A stretch of DNA of 64,000 nucleotides, taken from Orientallactaga sibirica. Lineage: Eukaryota > Chordata > Mammalia > Rodentia > Dipodidae. Below the pieces are notes generated by a model, which saw only the letters and a list, made by a program, of their open reading frames with translations, was not told the DNA's origin and did not search any database. The stretch spans positions 1,076,501-1,140,500 of the forward strand of contig JAEOAD010001365.1 of the NCBI GenBank assembly GCA_036365145.1. The letters run 5' to 3'. Position 1 is the first letter of the stretch. Each line of letters opens with the position of its first letter. Made by a program: the position numbers and the translations under genes. Below are positions 10,810 to 22,366 of this stretch, piece after piece.

Positions 10810-11475
10810 AAAAATCCATAATACTCTTAGGACTGCCTTCGCTGTATCTCAAAGATTGTGCTATCATTTTCATTTAATTCTAGGAATTTTTAAATTTCCT
10901 CCTTGATTTCTTCAATGACCTCAATGTTCAGCCAAAACACTATTGTTCATTCTCCAAGTATTTGTATTCTTTCTGAGCTAACACTTGCTACTATAAGTTT
11001 TATTCCATTTTTGTCTCTTATTATAAGGGGTATTAGTTTCCCTGTTTGTATTCATAAAGGTTTTTTTTGTTTTTCAAGGTAGGGTCCCTAGCTCAGGCTG
11101 ACCTGGAATTCACTCTGTAGTCTCAAGGTGGCCTTGAACTCACAGCGATCCTCCTACCTCTGCCTCCCGAGTGCTGGGATTAAAGGCGTGCGCCACCACG
11201 CCGGGCTCATAAAGGCTTTTTTGTGGCCTATGATGTTATCAGTTTTAGAGAAGGTTCCACGCACAACTGAGAAAAATGTGTAGCCACTATCTATTGAGTG
11301 GAATATTCTGAGAAGACAATGCCTGTTAAATCCAGCTATCTATAATATAATTTAGATCTGAAGTTTCTTTGATGATTTTCAGTTTGCAAGATCTATCTAG
11401 ATACTAGAATGGGGTATTGTATAGCAATTCCTCTGAAACGAAATATTCCATCCAAATTGTTACATAAGCTAATTA
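10810..11475 (-). mobile_element. L1 ORF2-region fragment, antisense, part 1
   Basis: On the + strand it shows phrases familiar from inverted L1 ORF2: 'CTCCTTGATTTCTTCAATGA', 'CTCCAAGTATTTGTATTC' and 'GTTTTAGAGAAGGTTCC'. It carries many stops. A B1 (minus) is inserted at 11060-11210. It appears to continue at 12863. Confidence 0.65.
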
Positions 11476-11941
11476 AAATTTGGAAGTTTCAAATAGATGA
11501 CAGGGGCTCTGGTCCCACTTTCCCTCCTCACACAGGAGTCAGTTCTCTCTGCCTTTTTTGTTTTGTATAAATTTTGTTCTGCTTGACCATCAAAAAAAAA
11601 TAAAAACCCAAAGTTAAGGCTCAAGAGTAAACAACACCAAGTCTCAAGAAGAGGCTGAAACCTGCAAGAGTCACAAGACCCCAGTTTAAGAACCACTGAG
11701 GAAGCCTGGCATGGTGGCGCACGCCTTTAATCCCAGCACTCGGGAGGCAGAGGTAGGAGGATCGCCATGAGTTCAAGGCCACCCTGAGACTACATAGTGA
11801 ATTCCAGGTAAGTATGAGCTAGAGTGAGACCATACCTTGAAAAAAAAAAAAAAAAGAACCACTGAGGAGACTCCCCTGCCAATAAAGCTGCCAGCAGTTG
11901 GTGCAGTGAGCTGCAGAGCTTCAGTTTTGTGAGTTGCCATC
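11476..11941. other. Unassigned DNA plus one B1 with perfect target duplication
   Basis: 11476-11687 is unrecognised. 11703-11853 is a B1 (plus). AAGAACCACTGAGGA is duplicated exactly at 11688-11702 and 11854-11868, so this insertion is relatively young. Confidence 0.7.
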
Positions 11942-12446
11942 TGTGATAGTTACGTTTGTGTCAACTTCATTTGTTTAGGAATCCACAGACATTCCTCATA
12001 AGTGTGTCTCTGAGGCTGCCTCTAGGAAGGATTAACTAAAGGAAGAATGCTTCCTCCAGGGGTGAGCCCTTCCCCCAGAGTGGGCGGCCCTTCTTGGAGG
12101 AGGGTGTTGGTTGATAAAAAGAAGCTCTGGGAAGGCCCTCTCTCTCTCTCCCACCTGGCTTGCCACTGGGTGCTTGCTGCTTGGTGCTTGGTGTTGCTGC
12201 TTTCCAGTGTGGACTGAAGACCAGGGTGGACTGAAGAGCAGCGTCTCCCCAGGAAGCCTCCAGGCCTTCAGTGCCGGATTGGGACTGCTGAGGCCTCCAG
12301 CCTCGTGGACTGAGCAGCTACCGGGTTTCTTCACTCTCGGACCTGCAACCTGCTATTGCTGGACTGTGTAAGCTAATCCAATAAATTCCCTTTTAATACA
12401 ATTCATTCTGTCCATTCTGTTCCTCTAGTGAACCCTGACTAATACA
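11942..12446 (+). mobile_element. ERVL-type solo LTR
   Basis: Begins TGTGATAGTTACGTTTGTGTC and ends GAACCCTGACTAATACA, with AATAAA near 12380. The start and end resemble ERVL/MLT2-class LTRs. No internal region or partner LTR is present. It sits between the two L1 parts. Confidence 0.65.
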
Positions 12447-12862
12447 CCATCCATACTGGGATGGCCTTTTTGGTGATGGAGCTGCCTCTGAGTTACGCAT
12501 GTTCCTGTAACCCTCACCCATGCTTGGTAAGTAATCCCAATAACCTTGCTTCACCAAGTTGGATTTGGGTGCACTCACCATTTGGGACCTGTTTTCATCC
12601 GGGGTGAACACAGGTCTGTTAGTGTGTCCCCAGGAAAAGTCAACAAAACAGGTATTGCGTTTGTTTTTTAAAGATAGGGTGTACCGTAGCCCAGTCTGGA
12701 CTAACTCTTACTATGTAGGCCGGAAGTGACCTTAAACTTCCCAAGTACTGGGATTAGAGGTGTGCACTACCGTACCCAGTTTATGTTGAGCTGGGGACTG
12801 AACACAGAGCTTTGTGGTCGCTAAGTGAGCAGTCTACCAACTAAGTTCATTCTCAGCCCCCC
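12447..12862 (-). repeat. Unassigned stretch plus B4-like composite SINE, minus
   Basis: 12447-12650 is unrecognised. 12655-12862 reads as an old B1 in minus orientation joined to an ID/tRNA-like part (GCTGGGGACTGAACACAGAG to CATTCTCAGCCCC), the B4 arrangement. Confidence 0.5.
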
Positions 12863-13489
12863 ACTCTTAGTGTGTCAGGACCAATATGGCCTTTTAGCAT
12901 GCTTTCTGAAGTTGGGAGCCCCAAGATTTAGTGCATAAATACTTATCATAGTATATCTTCTTGATCAATTTATTCCTTTTATTCATACATAGTGACCCTC
13001 TTTACCTCTTCAGGTTAGTTTTGGTTTGAAGTCTACTTTATTCAATATGAGAACCTCCAAACTAGAATGTTTACAGCTGTCATTTGCTTCATAGGTTGAT
13101 TTCTAACCTGTTCTTCTCAGTTTAGGATGTCTTTGCTAGCTATGAGTTTCTTGGAGACAACAGATAGTTGGATCTTTTTTTTTTCTTTTTTCTTTTCTTT
13201 TTTTCCAAGATAGGGTCTCATTCTAGCCCAGGCTGACCTAGAATTCACTATGTAGTCTCAGGGTGGCCTTGAACTCTTGGTGATCCTCCTACTTCTGCCT
13301 GCCAAGTGCTGGGACTAAAGGCGTGCACTACCACGCCCGGTGGGATCTGGATCTTATTTTTAATCCAGTCAGTGTATGTCTTTGAGGTGGTGAAATAAAG
13401 CTATTTGCATTCAAGGATATCATTGAGACACATTTGCTCTCACGGCTGTTCTGTTGGACATTGTTCTAGATCATTGCTCTGTTGTACAT
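12863..13489 (-). mobile_element. L1 ORF2-region fragment, antisense, part 2
   Basis: Shows 'GTTTTGGTTTGAAGTCTAC', 'GAGTTTCTTGGAGACAACAG' and similar phrases that follow part 1 in the inverted L1 order. A B1 (minus) is inserted at 13171-13345. Confidence 0.65.
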
Positions 13490-13778
13490 TGTGGCAGTTT
13501 GAATGTGCAATGTCCCCCAGAGCCTTGTGTTTGTGATTAAGCCTCATGATGGCATTTGGAAGAGAGAGACTTGCTGGAGGAGCGTGTCACTGGGAGTAGA
13601 CCCTGAGGTTTACTAGCTAAGCTCCAAGCCTAGTACTCAGACCACTTCTCCTGCCCAAGCTGTGCTTCCCACCATGAACAAGCTTCCCTAAAGGCTTTAA
13701 GCTGACATAAACTCTTTCCTCCTTTAAGCTGCTTCTGGCTGGGTGTTTTGTCCCAGCAATGAGAAGGTAATTGCAACA
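13490..13778 (+). mobile_element. Solo LTR, MaLR-related
   Basis: TGTGGCAGTTTGAATGTGC to GTAATTGCAACA. It contains 'GTGATTAAGCCTCATGATGG' and 'TTGTCCCAGCAATGAGAAG', patterns of rodent MaLR-type LTRs. It differs in sequence from the 8170 and 10231 LTRs. Confidence 0.6.
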
Positions 13779-14063
13779 GAAATGATTATTTCCTGGCTCT
13801 CTTCCATAGCTCATACATCTGCAGTTCGTTTTCAGTGGCTGAGACCCTGGTATGCCCATTCTCTCTCCCACTCTCTTCTTTCCACCTCTTTCTGCTCGCA
13901 AATAAATAAATTATTTTTTTTGGTTTTTTGGAGGTAGGATCTCACTCTAGCTCAGGCTGACCTGGAATTCACTATGCAGTCTCAGGGTGGCCTCGAACTC
14001 TCAGCAATCCTCCTACTTCTGCCTCCCGAGTGCTGGGATTAAAGACGTGCACCACCATGTCTG

Positions 14064-14108
<45 letters not shown>

Positions 14109-16363
14109 TTTTGGTTTTTCGAGGTAGGGTCTCACTCTGGCCCAGGCTGACCTGGAATTAACTATGTAGTCTCAGGGTGGCCTTGAACTCACGGCAATCG
14201 TCCTACCTCTGCCTCCCGAGTGCTGGGATTAAAGGTGTGCGCCACCACGCCCGGCTCTTGACAAATTTTTTAAATGTTTTATTTATTTATTTGAGAGAGA
14301 GAGAGAGAGAGAGAGAATGGGTGTGCCAGGACCACCAGCTGCTGCAAATGAACTCTAAAAGCATGCACCACCTTGTTCATCTGGCTTACATGGGTCCTGA
14401 GGTGTCGAACCTCAGTCCTTTAGCTTTGTAGGCAAAGGCCTTAACTACTAAAGCCATCTCTCCAGCCCTAAATAAACTGGTTAAAAGGTGAAAACAACCC
14501 CAGATCAATCCCTAAGTGTGCTTTCTTAAAGGTTCTTAATAGGTACCTACTGCTTGAACATTTTACCTATAGCTGGACAGTAAACAGATGTACCTAATAA
14601 AAGATGAGCCCCTCTTTCAGCTGTGCACATTTCCAGTTGGAGTGTGCTCGGTGAGGTCACTATATAAGCTTTGTTTGTGTGAGATCACGTTTTGTGTCAG
14701 CGTCTTGGGCAAACACCAGGAGCCGCTCCTCTACAGAAAGGGATTTCACTGTATGGTCCAGGCTGGTGCCTTACTTGTGATCTTCTTCCCTCAAGCATCT
14801 CATGTGCTGGGGTTAAAAGCATGTATCACAACACCTGGGTGTATTATTTATTTATTTACTTATTTGAGAGAGAGAATATGGGTATGCCAGGGCCTCTTGG
14901 CACTGCAAATGAACTCCAGATGCACATATCATTTTCTGTATCTAGCTTTACGTGAGTACTGGGTAATTGATCCCTGGCCAGCAGGCTTTGTAAAAATATC
15001 CTTTAGAAAATAACCTTTAACCACTGAGTCACCCCCTCATTCCCTATAATTCTCTTTTAATTGGGTATGTATTTAAACAGACTGTATAGGTGAATATATA
15101 GATTCTACAATCAAAGCAGGATTTGAATACTAATTCTGTAGTCCCAGGCTGGCCTTAAACTCACAGTGATTCTCCTACCCTTGCCTCTAGAGTGCTGTAA
15201 TTTAAGGCATTCACCACCGTGTCTGGCTAAAACATGATTTTTTTCTCTAAATTTTAATGTTTTTTTCAAATCTTAACAAATTTTTAATTTTAAAGCTTTA
15301 GTTTTATCATTTGCTAAATGGAGAATTATGGGGTTCAAATGAGATTCTGGCTATTACCAGTTGAGTGTACTGGTAACACGCAGGCCTGAGAGGAGGGGCT
15401 TGAGAAGTCAAGGGAGTTTGTGGACACCCTAGGAGAAAGCATGCAAGAACAAGAAAGGAGCTAGAGCATGAATGAGGGACTTAGAATTGCTGGTGTAGTG
15501 GCACATGCCTGTAACCCCCAACATGTTGGAGGTGGAGACAGGAAGATTACGAATTCAAGGCCAGTCTGGGGTATATGAGACCCTGGAGAAAAAGAGAAAA
15601 GGAAGGAAAGAGAGAGAGAAGAAAACCTTTCAATATATTAGAAACCACTGAATTGTATGCTTTACAAAGGTGCAAATAGTTGGTTTTTTGTTTGTTTGTT
15701 TGTTTGTTTGTTTGTTTGTTTGTTTGTTTGTTTGGCAGGGGGGTTAAAGGTAGGGTTTCACTCTAGTCCAGGCTAACCTGGAATTCACTATGTAGTCTCA
15801 GGGTGTCTTGAATTCACAGTGATCCTCCTACCTCTGCCTCCCAAGTGCTGGGATTAAAGGCAAGCTCCACCACATCTGGCTTGAAAATAGGTTTTTAAAT
15901 ATTTTTTAATTTACTTATTTTCAAGCAGAGAGAGAAGAGAGAGAGAATGGGAACACCAGGGTATCTAGCGAGCTTCAAAGGAACTCCAGATGCATGTGCC
16001 CCTTGTGCATCTGGCTTACATGGGTCCTGGGGAAATCAAATCTGGGTCCTTTGGCTTCACAGGCAAACTCCTTAACTGCTAAGCCATTTCTCTAGCCCAA
16101 AAATGTTTTTTTTTTTTTTTTAAATAAAGAACATTTTAATTTTATTTATTTACATGTAACTGAAAGTGATGTTACAGTACATATGTTATTTGCAACTGTG
16201 CAGTAATGTGTTGCAAAATATCTAGAAGGCAGCAAAAGTACATTATGAATGTATATAAAACTGTATAGGTTTGCGAATACACTCTATAGGGTTATTGGCT
16301 CTGTAGTGTTTCAAGTTACCTTCTCAGAAAGAGAAACAAAATGCTCAAGATTAAAGGAGAAAG
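13779..16363. repeat. Intergenic SINE cluster
   Basis: No gene seen. B1 minus at 13915-14065, 14101-14256, 14738-14840 (old), 15120-15230 (old) and 15735-15890; B1 plus, old, at 15488-15600. SINE-T minus at 14272-14468, 14845-15045 and 15893-16100. Microsatellites are (TA)n at 14066-14100 and (GTTT)n at 15686-15734. 16101-16347 is AT-rich and unassigned. Confidence 0.7.
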
Positions 16364-16625
16364 GGCTGGAGAGATGGCTTAGCGGCTAAGGCGCCTGCCT
16401 CCTAACCCTAAGAACACTGGTTCCAATCTCCAGCAGTTCCAATCTCCAGGTCCCACGTTTAGCCAGATGCAGTGACGCAAGGGCGCAATGCCGCACTTGA
16501 CCACAAGGGGGCGAACACATCTGGATTTCGTTCACAGCAGCTGAGAGACTGCTGGCGCGCCCATCTCTATCTGTCTCCCTCTCCCTCTCTGTCTGTCTGT
16601 CTCTCAAAAAAAAAAAAAAAAAAAA
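16364..16625 (+). repeat. SINE-C with CTCF-like core
   Basis: Longer tRNA-derived SINE: GGGCTGGAGAGATGGCTTAG head, CCTGCCTCCTAA, then CCACAAGGGGGCG at 16501-16513 and a poly-A tail. The target duplication AGATTAAAGGAGAAAG (16348-16363 and 16626-16641) is perfect. Confidence 0.88.
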
Positions 16626-16641
16626 AGATTAAAGGAGAAAG

Positions 16642-17290
16642 ATACAAACCACGTGTATTTTATTCCATTTAAAACACTATTGGAGTGGCTGGAGAGATTG
16701 CTTAGTGGTTAAGCGCTTGCCTGTGAAGCCTAAGGACCCTGGTTCGAGGCTCAATTCCTCATACCCACGTAAGCCAGGCATGCACCACTACACCTGGCTA
16801 ACGTTGGTTTTCTTTTTAGATGTGAAATGATTCTTTACTTCTCACCAAGTGTATTCTTTTGGAGAATGACAAGACCAGGGAGGAAGTCATGAGCTATCGG
16901 GCATTTATTTCTTGGGGGTCACAGAGTAACTTTACACAATCCCCTTCAGGCACCCTGCTCATGCATATGAACAAACTTGCTTACAGCAAGTCATGAAGTC
17001 AAAGCTTTAGGAAAGCAGAGACAGGTAGCTTATCTGGCCCTCAGAGCTACCAAATACTGACATCAGTCAGTGCCTTCTTTTTAAAATTATTATTTATTAT
17101 TTGCAAGCAGAAAGAGGAGACAAACATAGAGAATGGGCACACGGGGGCCTCAACCGCTGCCGACAAATTCCAGGTGCATGCACCACTTCGTGCATCGCGG
17201 GGAACTGAACCTGGGTTGTTAGGCTTTGCAGGCAAGGGCCTTAAACGCTGAATCATCTCTCCAGCCCCAGTCGGGGCTGAGAAACTTCAT
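16642..17290. repeat. Chimeric and old SINE-T copies
   Basis: 16688-16800 starts as SINE-T (plus) and ends with a B1-like CACCACTACACCTGGC. 17080-17266 is an old SINE-T in minus orientation. 16801-17079 is unassigned, with no gene signal. Confidence 0.55.
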
Positions 17291-17299
17291 TTAGGGCTC

Positions 17300-17845
17300 A
17301 TCATGCGACTTCCCTCTTGCAGACATTTCTGTCTCCCGACAGAGGGCGGAGAAGAAACCGCAGCAAGATGGGCCAGGGCACCCAGCCGCAGCAGATGCCG
17401 CACCCCCACGTCCCGTGACGCCAGGCACTGCCACGCCCCCGGTCACCGCCGTCCGCCACGCTTTCCGTCCAGGAGCAAATCCCTGCCGCTGGACGCTGGG
17501 CTTCGGCCCCCACACGCCGTCACCCTCCCGCGCACTTCCTTCCGTGACTGAGGGCTTCCTGGTAACCTGGGCCGCTCCACGCCACGGGAACCCGCTGAAT
17601 ACGTGTGCCCCGTGCCCTGCCTGCGAGGGCCTCTGGCCGGACGTATTCTGAGCTTGAATTGGACTCCCCTTGCTTGCCATGCACAAGAACCAAGGGGCCG
17701 GGATGGGGAGGAAGCCATGTCAACAGCACATTGCCCTCTGGGAAATGTAGTTCAAGCCTGAATAGTCGTGGCCGCTGTGGCTTGTGGAAAAGTAGGCCAG
17801 AAGTCAAAATCTACGCTAGAGCGCAGGCCTGCTGCAGTGCGGGCC
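17300..17845. promoter_or_regulatory. Orphan GC-rich, CpG-containing island
   Basis: Over about 17330-17650 the composition switches to GC-rich with many CpGs (for example ACCGCCGTCCGCCACGC), unlike the surrounding SINE DNA. An M8 motif lies at 17739-17751. No named gene starts here on either strand. A potential donor (CCTG/GTAACC) lies near 17561. It may be a promoter of a lost or non-coding transcript. The overlapping short frames on both strands reflect GC content. Confidence 0.6.
17739..17751 (-). promoter_or_regulatory. M8 motif (ACTAYRNNNCCCR)
   Basis: TGGGAAATGTAGT on the + strand is the reverse complement of ACTACATTTCCCA, an exact match to the conserved mammalian promoter motif linked to ZNF143-type promoters. 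The same 13-mer occurs twice at the 21-kb promoter. Confidence 0.7.
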
Positions 17846-17965
17846 TCCTGCTGTCTAAATTTTAGGATTACTGGTGTAAACTGCCACATTCCACTTCTAG
17901 TTCGCAGCAGCCCTCCTGCTGTCTAAATTTTAGGATCACTGGTGTAAACTGCCACATTCCATTTC
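17844..17965. repeat. 68-bp local tandem duplication
   Basis: CCTCCTGCTGTCTAAATTTT and the following 30-odd bases to GCCACATTCCA occur at 17844 and again at 17912, differing by very few bases. The period is 68 bp. Confidence 0.85.
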
Positions 17966-20900
17966 TTTTTTTTTTTTTTTTTTTGGTGGTGCTGGGGATG
18001 GCAACTAGTCCTTGCACATCCACTGAATTACACCCCATAGTTTCAAGTATACCGGTGTGGCCTCTAGCTGGCTGTGAAGTGTAGGATAACTTTGAACTTC
18101 TGATCCTCCTGCCTCCACGTTCCACCCCCCAAGTGCTGAAATTAAAGGCCTGCGTTTGGCTTCAACAATGCCTGTTTGTTTTGTTTTGAGTATGTGTGGT
18201 GTGCTTAGATGTGTACAGGGACATGTGTGTGCATATGGAACCCAGTGGTGGATGTCAGGTGAGTACCTCAATCCACCTTATTTTTAAAAATTTTTTGTAT
18301 TTATTTTTTCAAGGTAAGGTTTCACTCTAGTCCAGGCTGACCTGGAATTCACTATGTAGTCTCAGGGTGGCCTTGAACTCACAGCAATCCTCCTACCTTT
18401 GCCTCTCGAGTGCTGGGATTAAAGGCATGCGCCACCATGTCTGGATTTAAAAAAATTTTTTTTAATTTTTTGAGAGCGGGAAAGAGGGAGAGCAGCCTCA
18501 GCTACTGCAATCGAACTCCAGATTGCCCCACCTAGTGGACATGTGTGACCTTGCACTTGCCTTACCTTTGTGCATCTGGGTAACATGGGATCTGGAGATG
18601 GAACATGGGTCCTTAGGCTTCCCAGGCAAGTGCCTTAACCACTAAGCCATCTCTCCAGCCCACCATAGTTTTAAGACAGCAGCCCCTCCTCCTGTTTCTA
18701 CCTCCCCAGCTCTGGGATTACAGGTATTGCCAGCCTGCCTGCCATTTTATGTGTTGCTGGGAATTCAGGTCCTCATGCTTGTGCCACAAGCACTTTATGC
18801 ATGGAGCCATCACCCCAGCCCAACTCTTATAGTGGTGAAATGGTGAAAGCTTTCCCTGGGAGTCTAGGAATGAGACACAAGTGCCAGCTATGATTTCTGC
18901 TCAGTACTGCAATGGAAGTCCTACTCATGTAGAGCAACAAATTGAAGGCACATTGAGTAAAACATCTTTAAAAAATGACATTACTTTTACATATGATTTA
19001 GTTCATTGAAAAGCCCCTTATCCAAGATTCATGCTGGGTGTGTTGGACTCCTACCTGTAATTCTAGCCCTAGCAGGAAGTTTGCAAATTCAAGGCCTGAC
19101 TGGACTAGAGTGAGTTCAAGGCCAGCCTACATGAGACCCTGCTTCAAAAAAAGGGGGAATGAGTTTATAAGTAAACTTTTTACATTTGTTGAAAGGCATA
19201 ACTTTATAGGCTACAGAAGTATGGCAGCAGGGATGTGATTCAGTTGGCAAGAGTGCTCGTCTAGCACACATGAAGCTTGAGTTTAATCCCTGTACCCCAT
19301 AAATCAGGCCCAGCATTAAGGAGGTAGAGGCAGGAGGATCACAGGTTGAAGATCATCCTTGACTACATAGTGAATTTGAGGCCAGCCTGGGACCTACATG
19401 AGACCCTGTCTCACAAAAAGGAGAGGAGAGAGAGGGAGAGGGAATTATACTTAGGTGTGGTGGTTCACACCTAAATCTTAGCAGTCAGAAAGCTGAGACA
19501 GGTGGATTGCTGTTAGTTTGAAGCCAGGGCTGGGCCACCTAATAAGGCACAGTTTCTTTAAGAATTTTTTACAATATTTTATTTTTATTTATTTGAAAGA
19601 GAAAGAGAGAATGGCATGCCAGGGCCTTCAGCCACTGCAAGTGAACTCCAGACAGAGCACCATCTTATGCATCTGGCCTATATGGGTCCTGGGAAATTGA
19701 ACCTAGGTCCTTTGGCTTTGCAGGTGAGTGCCTTAACTGCTAAGCCATCTCCAGCCCTCTTTAATTTATTATTATTTATTTATTTGAGAGAGATAGAAAG
19801 AGGCAGAAAGAGATAAAATGGTGCGCCAGGGCATTACACTCCAGACACATGTGCATCTGGCTTACATGGGTACTGGGGAATCAAACCTAGGTCCTTTGGC
19901 TTTGCAGGCAAGTGCCTTAACTGCTAAGCCATCTCTCCAGCTTTCTTTAAGATTTTTTTTTTCGAGGTAGGGTTTCACTCTAGCTCAGGCTGACCTGGAA
20001 TTCACTCTGTAGTCTCAGGGTACCTCTGCCTCCCGAGTGCTGGGATTAAAGGCAGGCACCACCACGCCTGGCAAGAATTTTTTATTAGTTATTTTATTTA
20101 TGTGAGAGAGATAGAAAGAGACAAAGAGATACAATGGGTGCGGCAGATGCATGTGCCACCATGTGCACCTGGCTTAAGTGGGTCCTTGGTCCTTTGCAGG
20201 CTTTGCAGGCACGTGCTTTAACCACTAAGTCCTCTCTCCAGCCCAAGACCCAGTTTAAAAAGTAGCAAATAATACCAGCACTCAAGGCAGAGGCAAGAGG
20301 ATGGCTGTGAGTTCAAGGCCACCCTGAGACTATAGAGTGAGTTCCAGGTCGGCCTGGGCTAGAGTGAGACCCTACCTCGAAAAAACAAAAAAAAAGTAGT
20401 AAATAAATAAAATGTATTCTTGGAGTGATTAGTATTAATAAACTTGGACTTGGTAAATATGACTGTTCAGCTTCCTGGAGCAGTAACTAAATGAACTTAC
20501 AAATTAGGACAAGAAGAAACCGAAATAATAAAAACAAATCAGTGGGCTGGGCTATATCTCTGTGGAAGAGTACTTGCCAAGCAGTCAAACAGCCCAGGGT
20601 TCCAACTCCTAAAAGAAAAAAAAAAATTCCAAAAAAATTTTTTTTGGAAAAACTTTTATAAACATAGAGGAAAGAAGGCGGAAACATGCTACACAAAGTT
20701 CAAATGGCACATTTATTTATTTACTTATTTTTGAGACAAGATCTGGAGATGGAGAGCAGGATGCCCTTGAATTTACAATCCTGCTCCAAGCCAACTCATT
20801 GCTGGGATTACAGGTGTGCGACGCCACGTCCTGCTGAAACCACATATTTAAAATAAGAGCTAGGAGAGAAGGCTTAGTGGTTACGGCACATGCCTGCGAA

Positions 20901-21060
20901 GCCTAAGGACCCTGGTTCGATTCTCCAGGTCCCACGTAAGCCATACGCAAAAGGGAGCACACGCGACTAAAGTTCGTTTGCAGTGGCTGGCGCGCCCATT
21001 CTCTCTCTCCCTCTCTGTCTCTAATAAATAACAATAAATAAAAGAGCTAGAGTAGACGTA
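17966..21060. repeat. Intergenic SINE cluster
   Basis: No gene seen. B1 minus at 18290-18445, 19950-20075 and 20720-20840 (old); B1 plus at 19030-19160, 19440-19560 and 20250-20390. SINE-T minus at 18460-18662, 19570-19758, 19765-19945 and 20078-20246; SINE-T plus at 20855-21035. B4/ID-like copies at 17970-18160, 18663-18825, 19216-19425 and 20540-20615. The rest is short AT-rich spacer. Confidence 0.65.
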
Positions 21061-21169
21061 AATAAAGTCCCCAGATGTACAGGAATTATTCACAAGTCGT
21101 CGCCAGTGGGTTCGGGAAGTACACATACCCTCGCTTCCTCTCGCTCCGCAGACGGGCCGCGAGGGCCGC

Positions 21170-21182
21170 TGGGAAATGTAGT
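21170..21182 (-). promoter_or_regulatory. M8 motif, distal copy
   Basis: TGGGAAATGTAGT, the exact reverse complement of ACTACATTTCCCA. Confidence 0.75.
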
Positions 21183-21398
21183 CCTGCGCTCCGAGAGCAC
21201 CGGAAGAGCCGCAGCCGCCGGGCGTTTGGGCCGCCCGTGGCCACGCTCTGTCCCCGGCCAGAGAGCTCCACCCGGGCCCCGGAGTCCAAAGCCTTGGACG
21301 CTTCCTCGGCGAGACGGGGAGCCCCGCCGGGCGGCTCACCGCCCGCTCCTCTCCCCCGACTCACGGAAACGCACGCGCGGACGCTGGCGCGGGCCCTC

Positions 21399-21411
21399 TG
21401 GGAAATGTAGT
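21399..21411 (-). promoter_or_regulatory. M8 motif, proximal copy
   Basis: The same 13-mer in the same orientation, 229 bp from the distal copy and just before the presumed transcription start and the ETS site. Paired copies of this motif are typical of ZNF143-regulated promoters. Confidence 0.78.
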
Positions 21412-21424
21412 CCAGTTTAAAAGG

Positions 21425-21573
21425 CCGACAGCCATGGCGGAAGTGGCTGCGGGAGGCGATTCCGGATCACCTCGGTGCCCTGTCTGACCTGAGCGGTGGC
21501 TTCCCCGGCCGTGCTCGTCCGCCTCGGACTTCTCTGGCCGGTGGGTCGGTCGGTAGCGGCCGATGCTCGCGAG
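21425..21573 (+). other. Probable 5' UTR exon 1 of the KRAB-ZNF gene
   Basis: Bounded on the right by CGCGAG/GTGAGTG, the best donor in the island. The left limit is only a guess from motif positions. ATG triplets inside it (near 21434 and 21563) open only short or unlinked frames, and coding starts at 26028. Confidence 0.5.
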
Positions 21574-22321
21574 GTGAGTGTGGCCGGGGTCGGGGTGCGA
21601 GGCCCGGCGCGGGACCGCCGGCCGCCCGCGGCACGGGCTGGAGCTGCCCCGAGAGCCCCTCGGGCTCGCGGCTGGGCTGTGTGCCCGAGAGGGTGAGGGT
21701 CTTTGCCCGGGAGCGAGAGTCATCAGCATGGGCAGGGCCGGTGGCTGTGGGCCCTCACCCCCGTCTGAAAGAATGTAGCCGTGATAAACAACGTAGAACA
21801 CGATTTCTGGGTTCCGGAGAGATACACTGACTGTATTATCCAATCACTGGGACTGTAGTCGGGGTAGGAGATGAGGTAGCTCACGTCTGTAATGCTGCCA
21901 CCCCGGAGGCCAAAGCTGGAAGACTGAGACCCCGTCCTTCCCCCACCCCACTTCCACTCAGGTACGTACCATAGTGAGTTCCGAGACAGCTGGGCTATAT
22001 AATGAAATCCTGTCTCAAAAAGGGGGGAGGAGGGTTGGAGAGATGGCTTAGTGCCCAAGGCACTTGCCTGCAAAGCCACAGGACCCAGGTTCGATTCTCC
22101 AGGATCCACGTAAGCCAGATGCACAAGGTGGTGCATGCATCTGGAGTTCGTTTGCAGTGGCTAAAGGCCCTCGGCACTCATTCTTTTTCTCCCTCTCTCT
22201 CTCTCTGCCTCTTTCTATCTCTCAAACATGTAAATAAAAATAAAATACATAAAAAAGGGGAGTGTAAGGGGGTGGGACCAACCAAAACTAAGTGCATGTA
22301 AAGGGCAATTTTTTAAAAGGC

Positions 22322-22366
22322 AAAAAAAAAAAAAAAAAAAAAAAAAAAAGTGTGTGTGTGTGTGTA
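22322..22366. repeat. Poly-A and (TG)n tract
   Basis: About 28 A residues are followed by seven to eight TG units. Confidence 0.9.

Larger units (their letters stand above)
21080..21720 (+). promoter_or_regulatory. CpG-island promoter of the KRAB-ZNF gene
   Basis: Strongly CpG-rich (for example CGGACGCTGGCGCGGGCC), no SINEs and two M8 motifs. An ETS-type GGCGGAAGTGG lies at 21437-21447. A consensus donor (GAG/GTGAGT) at 21573/21574 suggests that exon 1 is a 5' UTR exon beginning after the second M8 motif. The start point is inferred. Confidence 0.75.

Noticed and set aside
21075..21843. Several 60-160 codon frames in the 21-kb island
   Set aside because: GC-driven frames with no conserved feature. 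The real first coding exon joins at 25990 in the correct phase.
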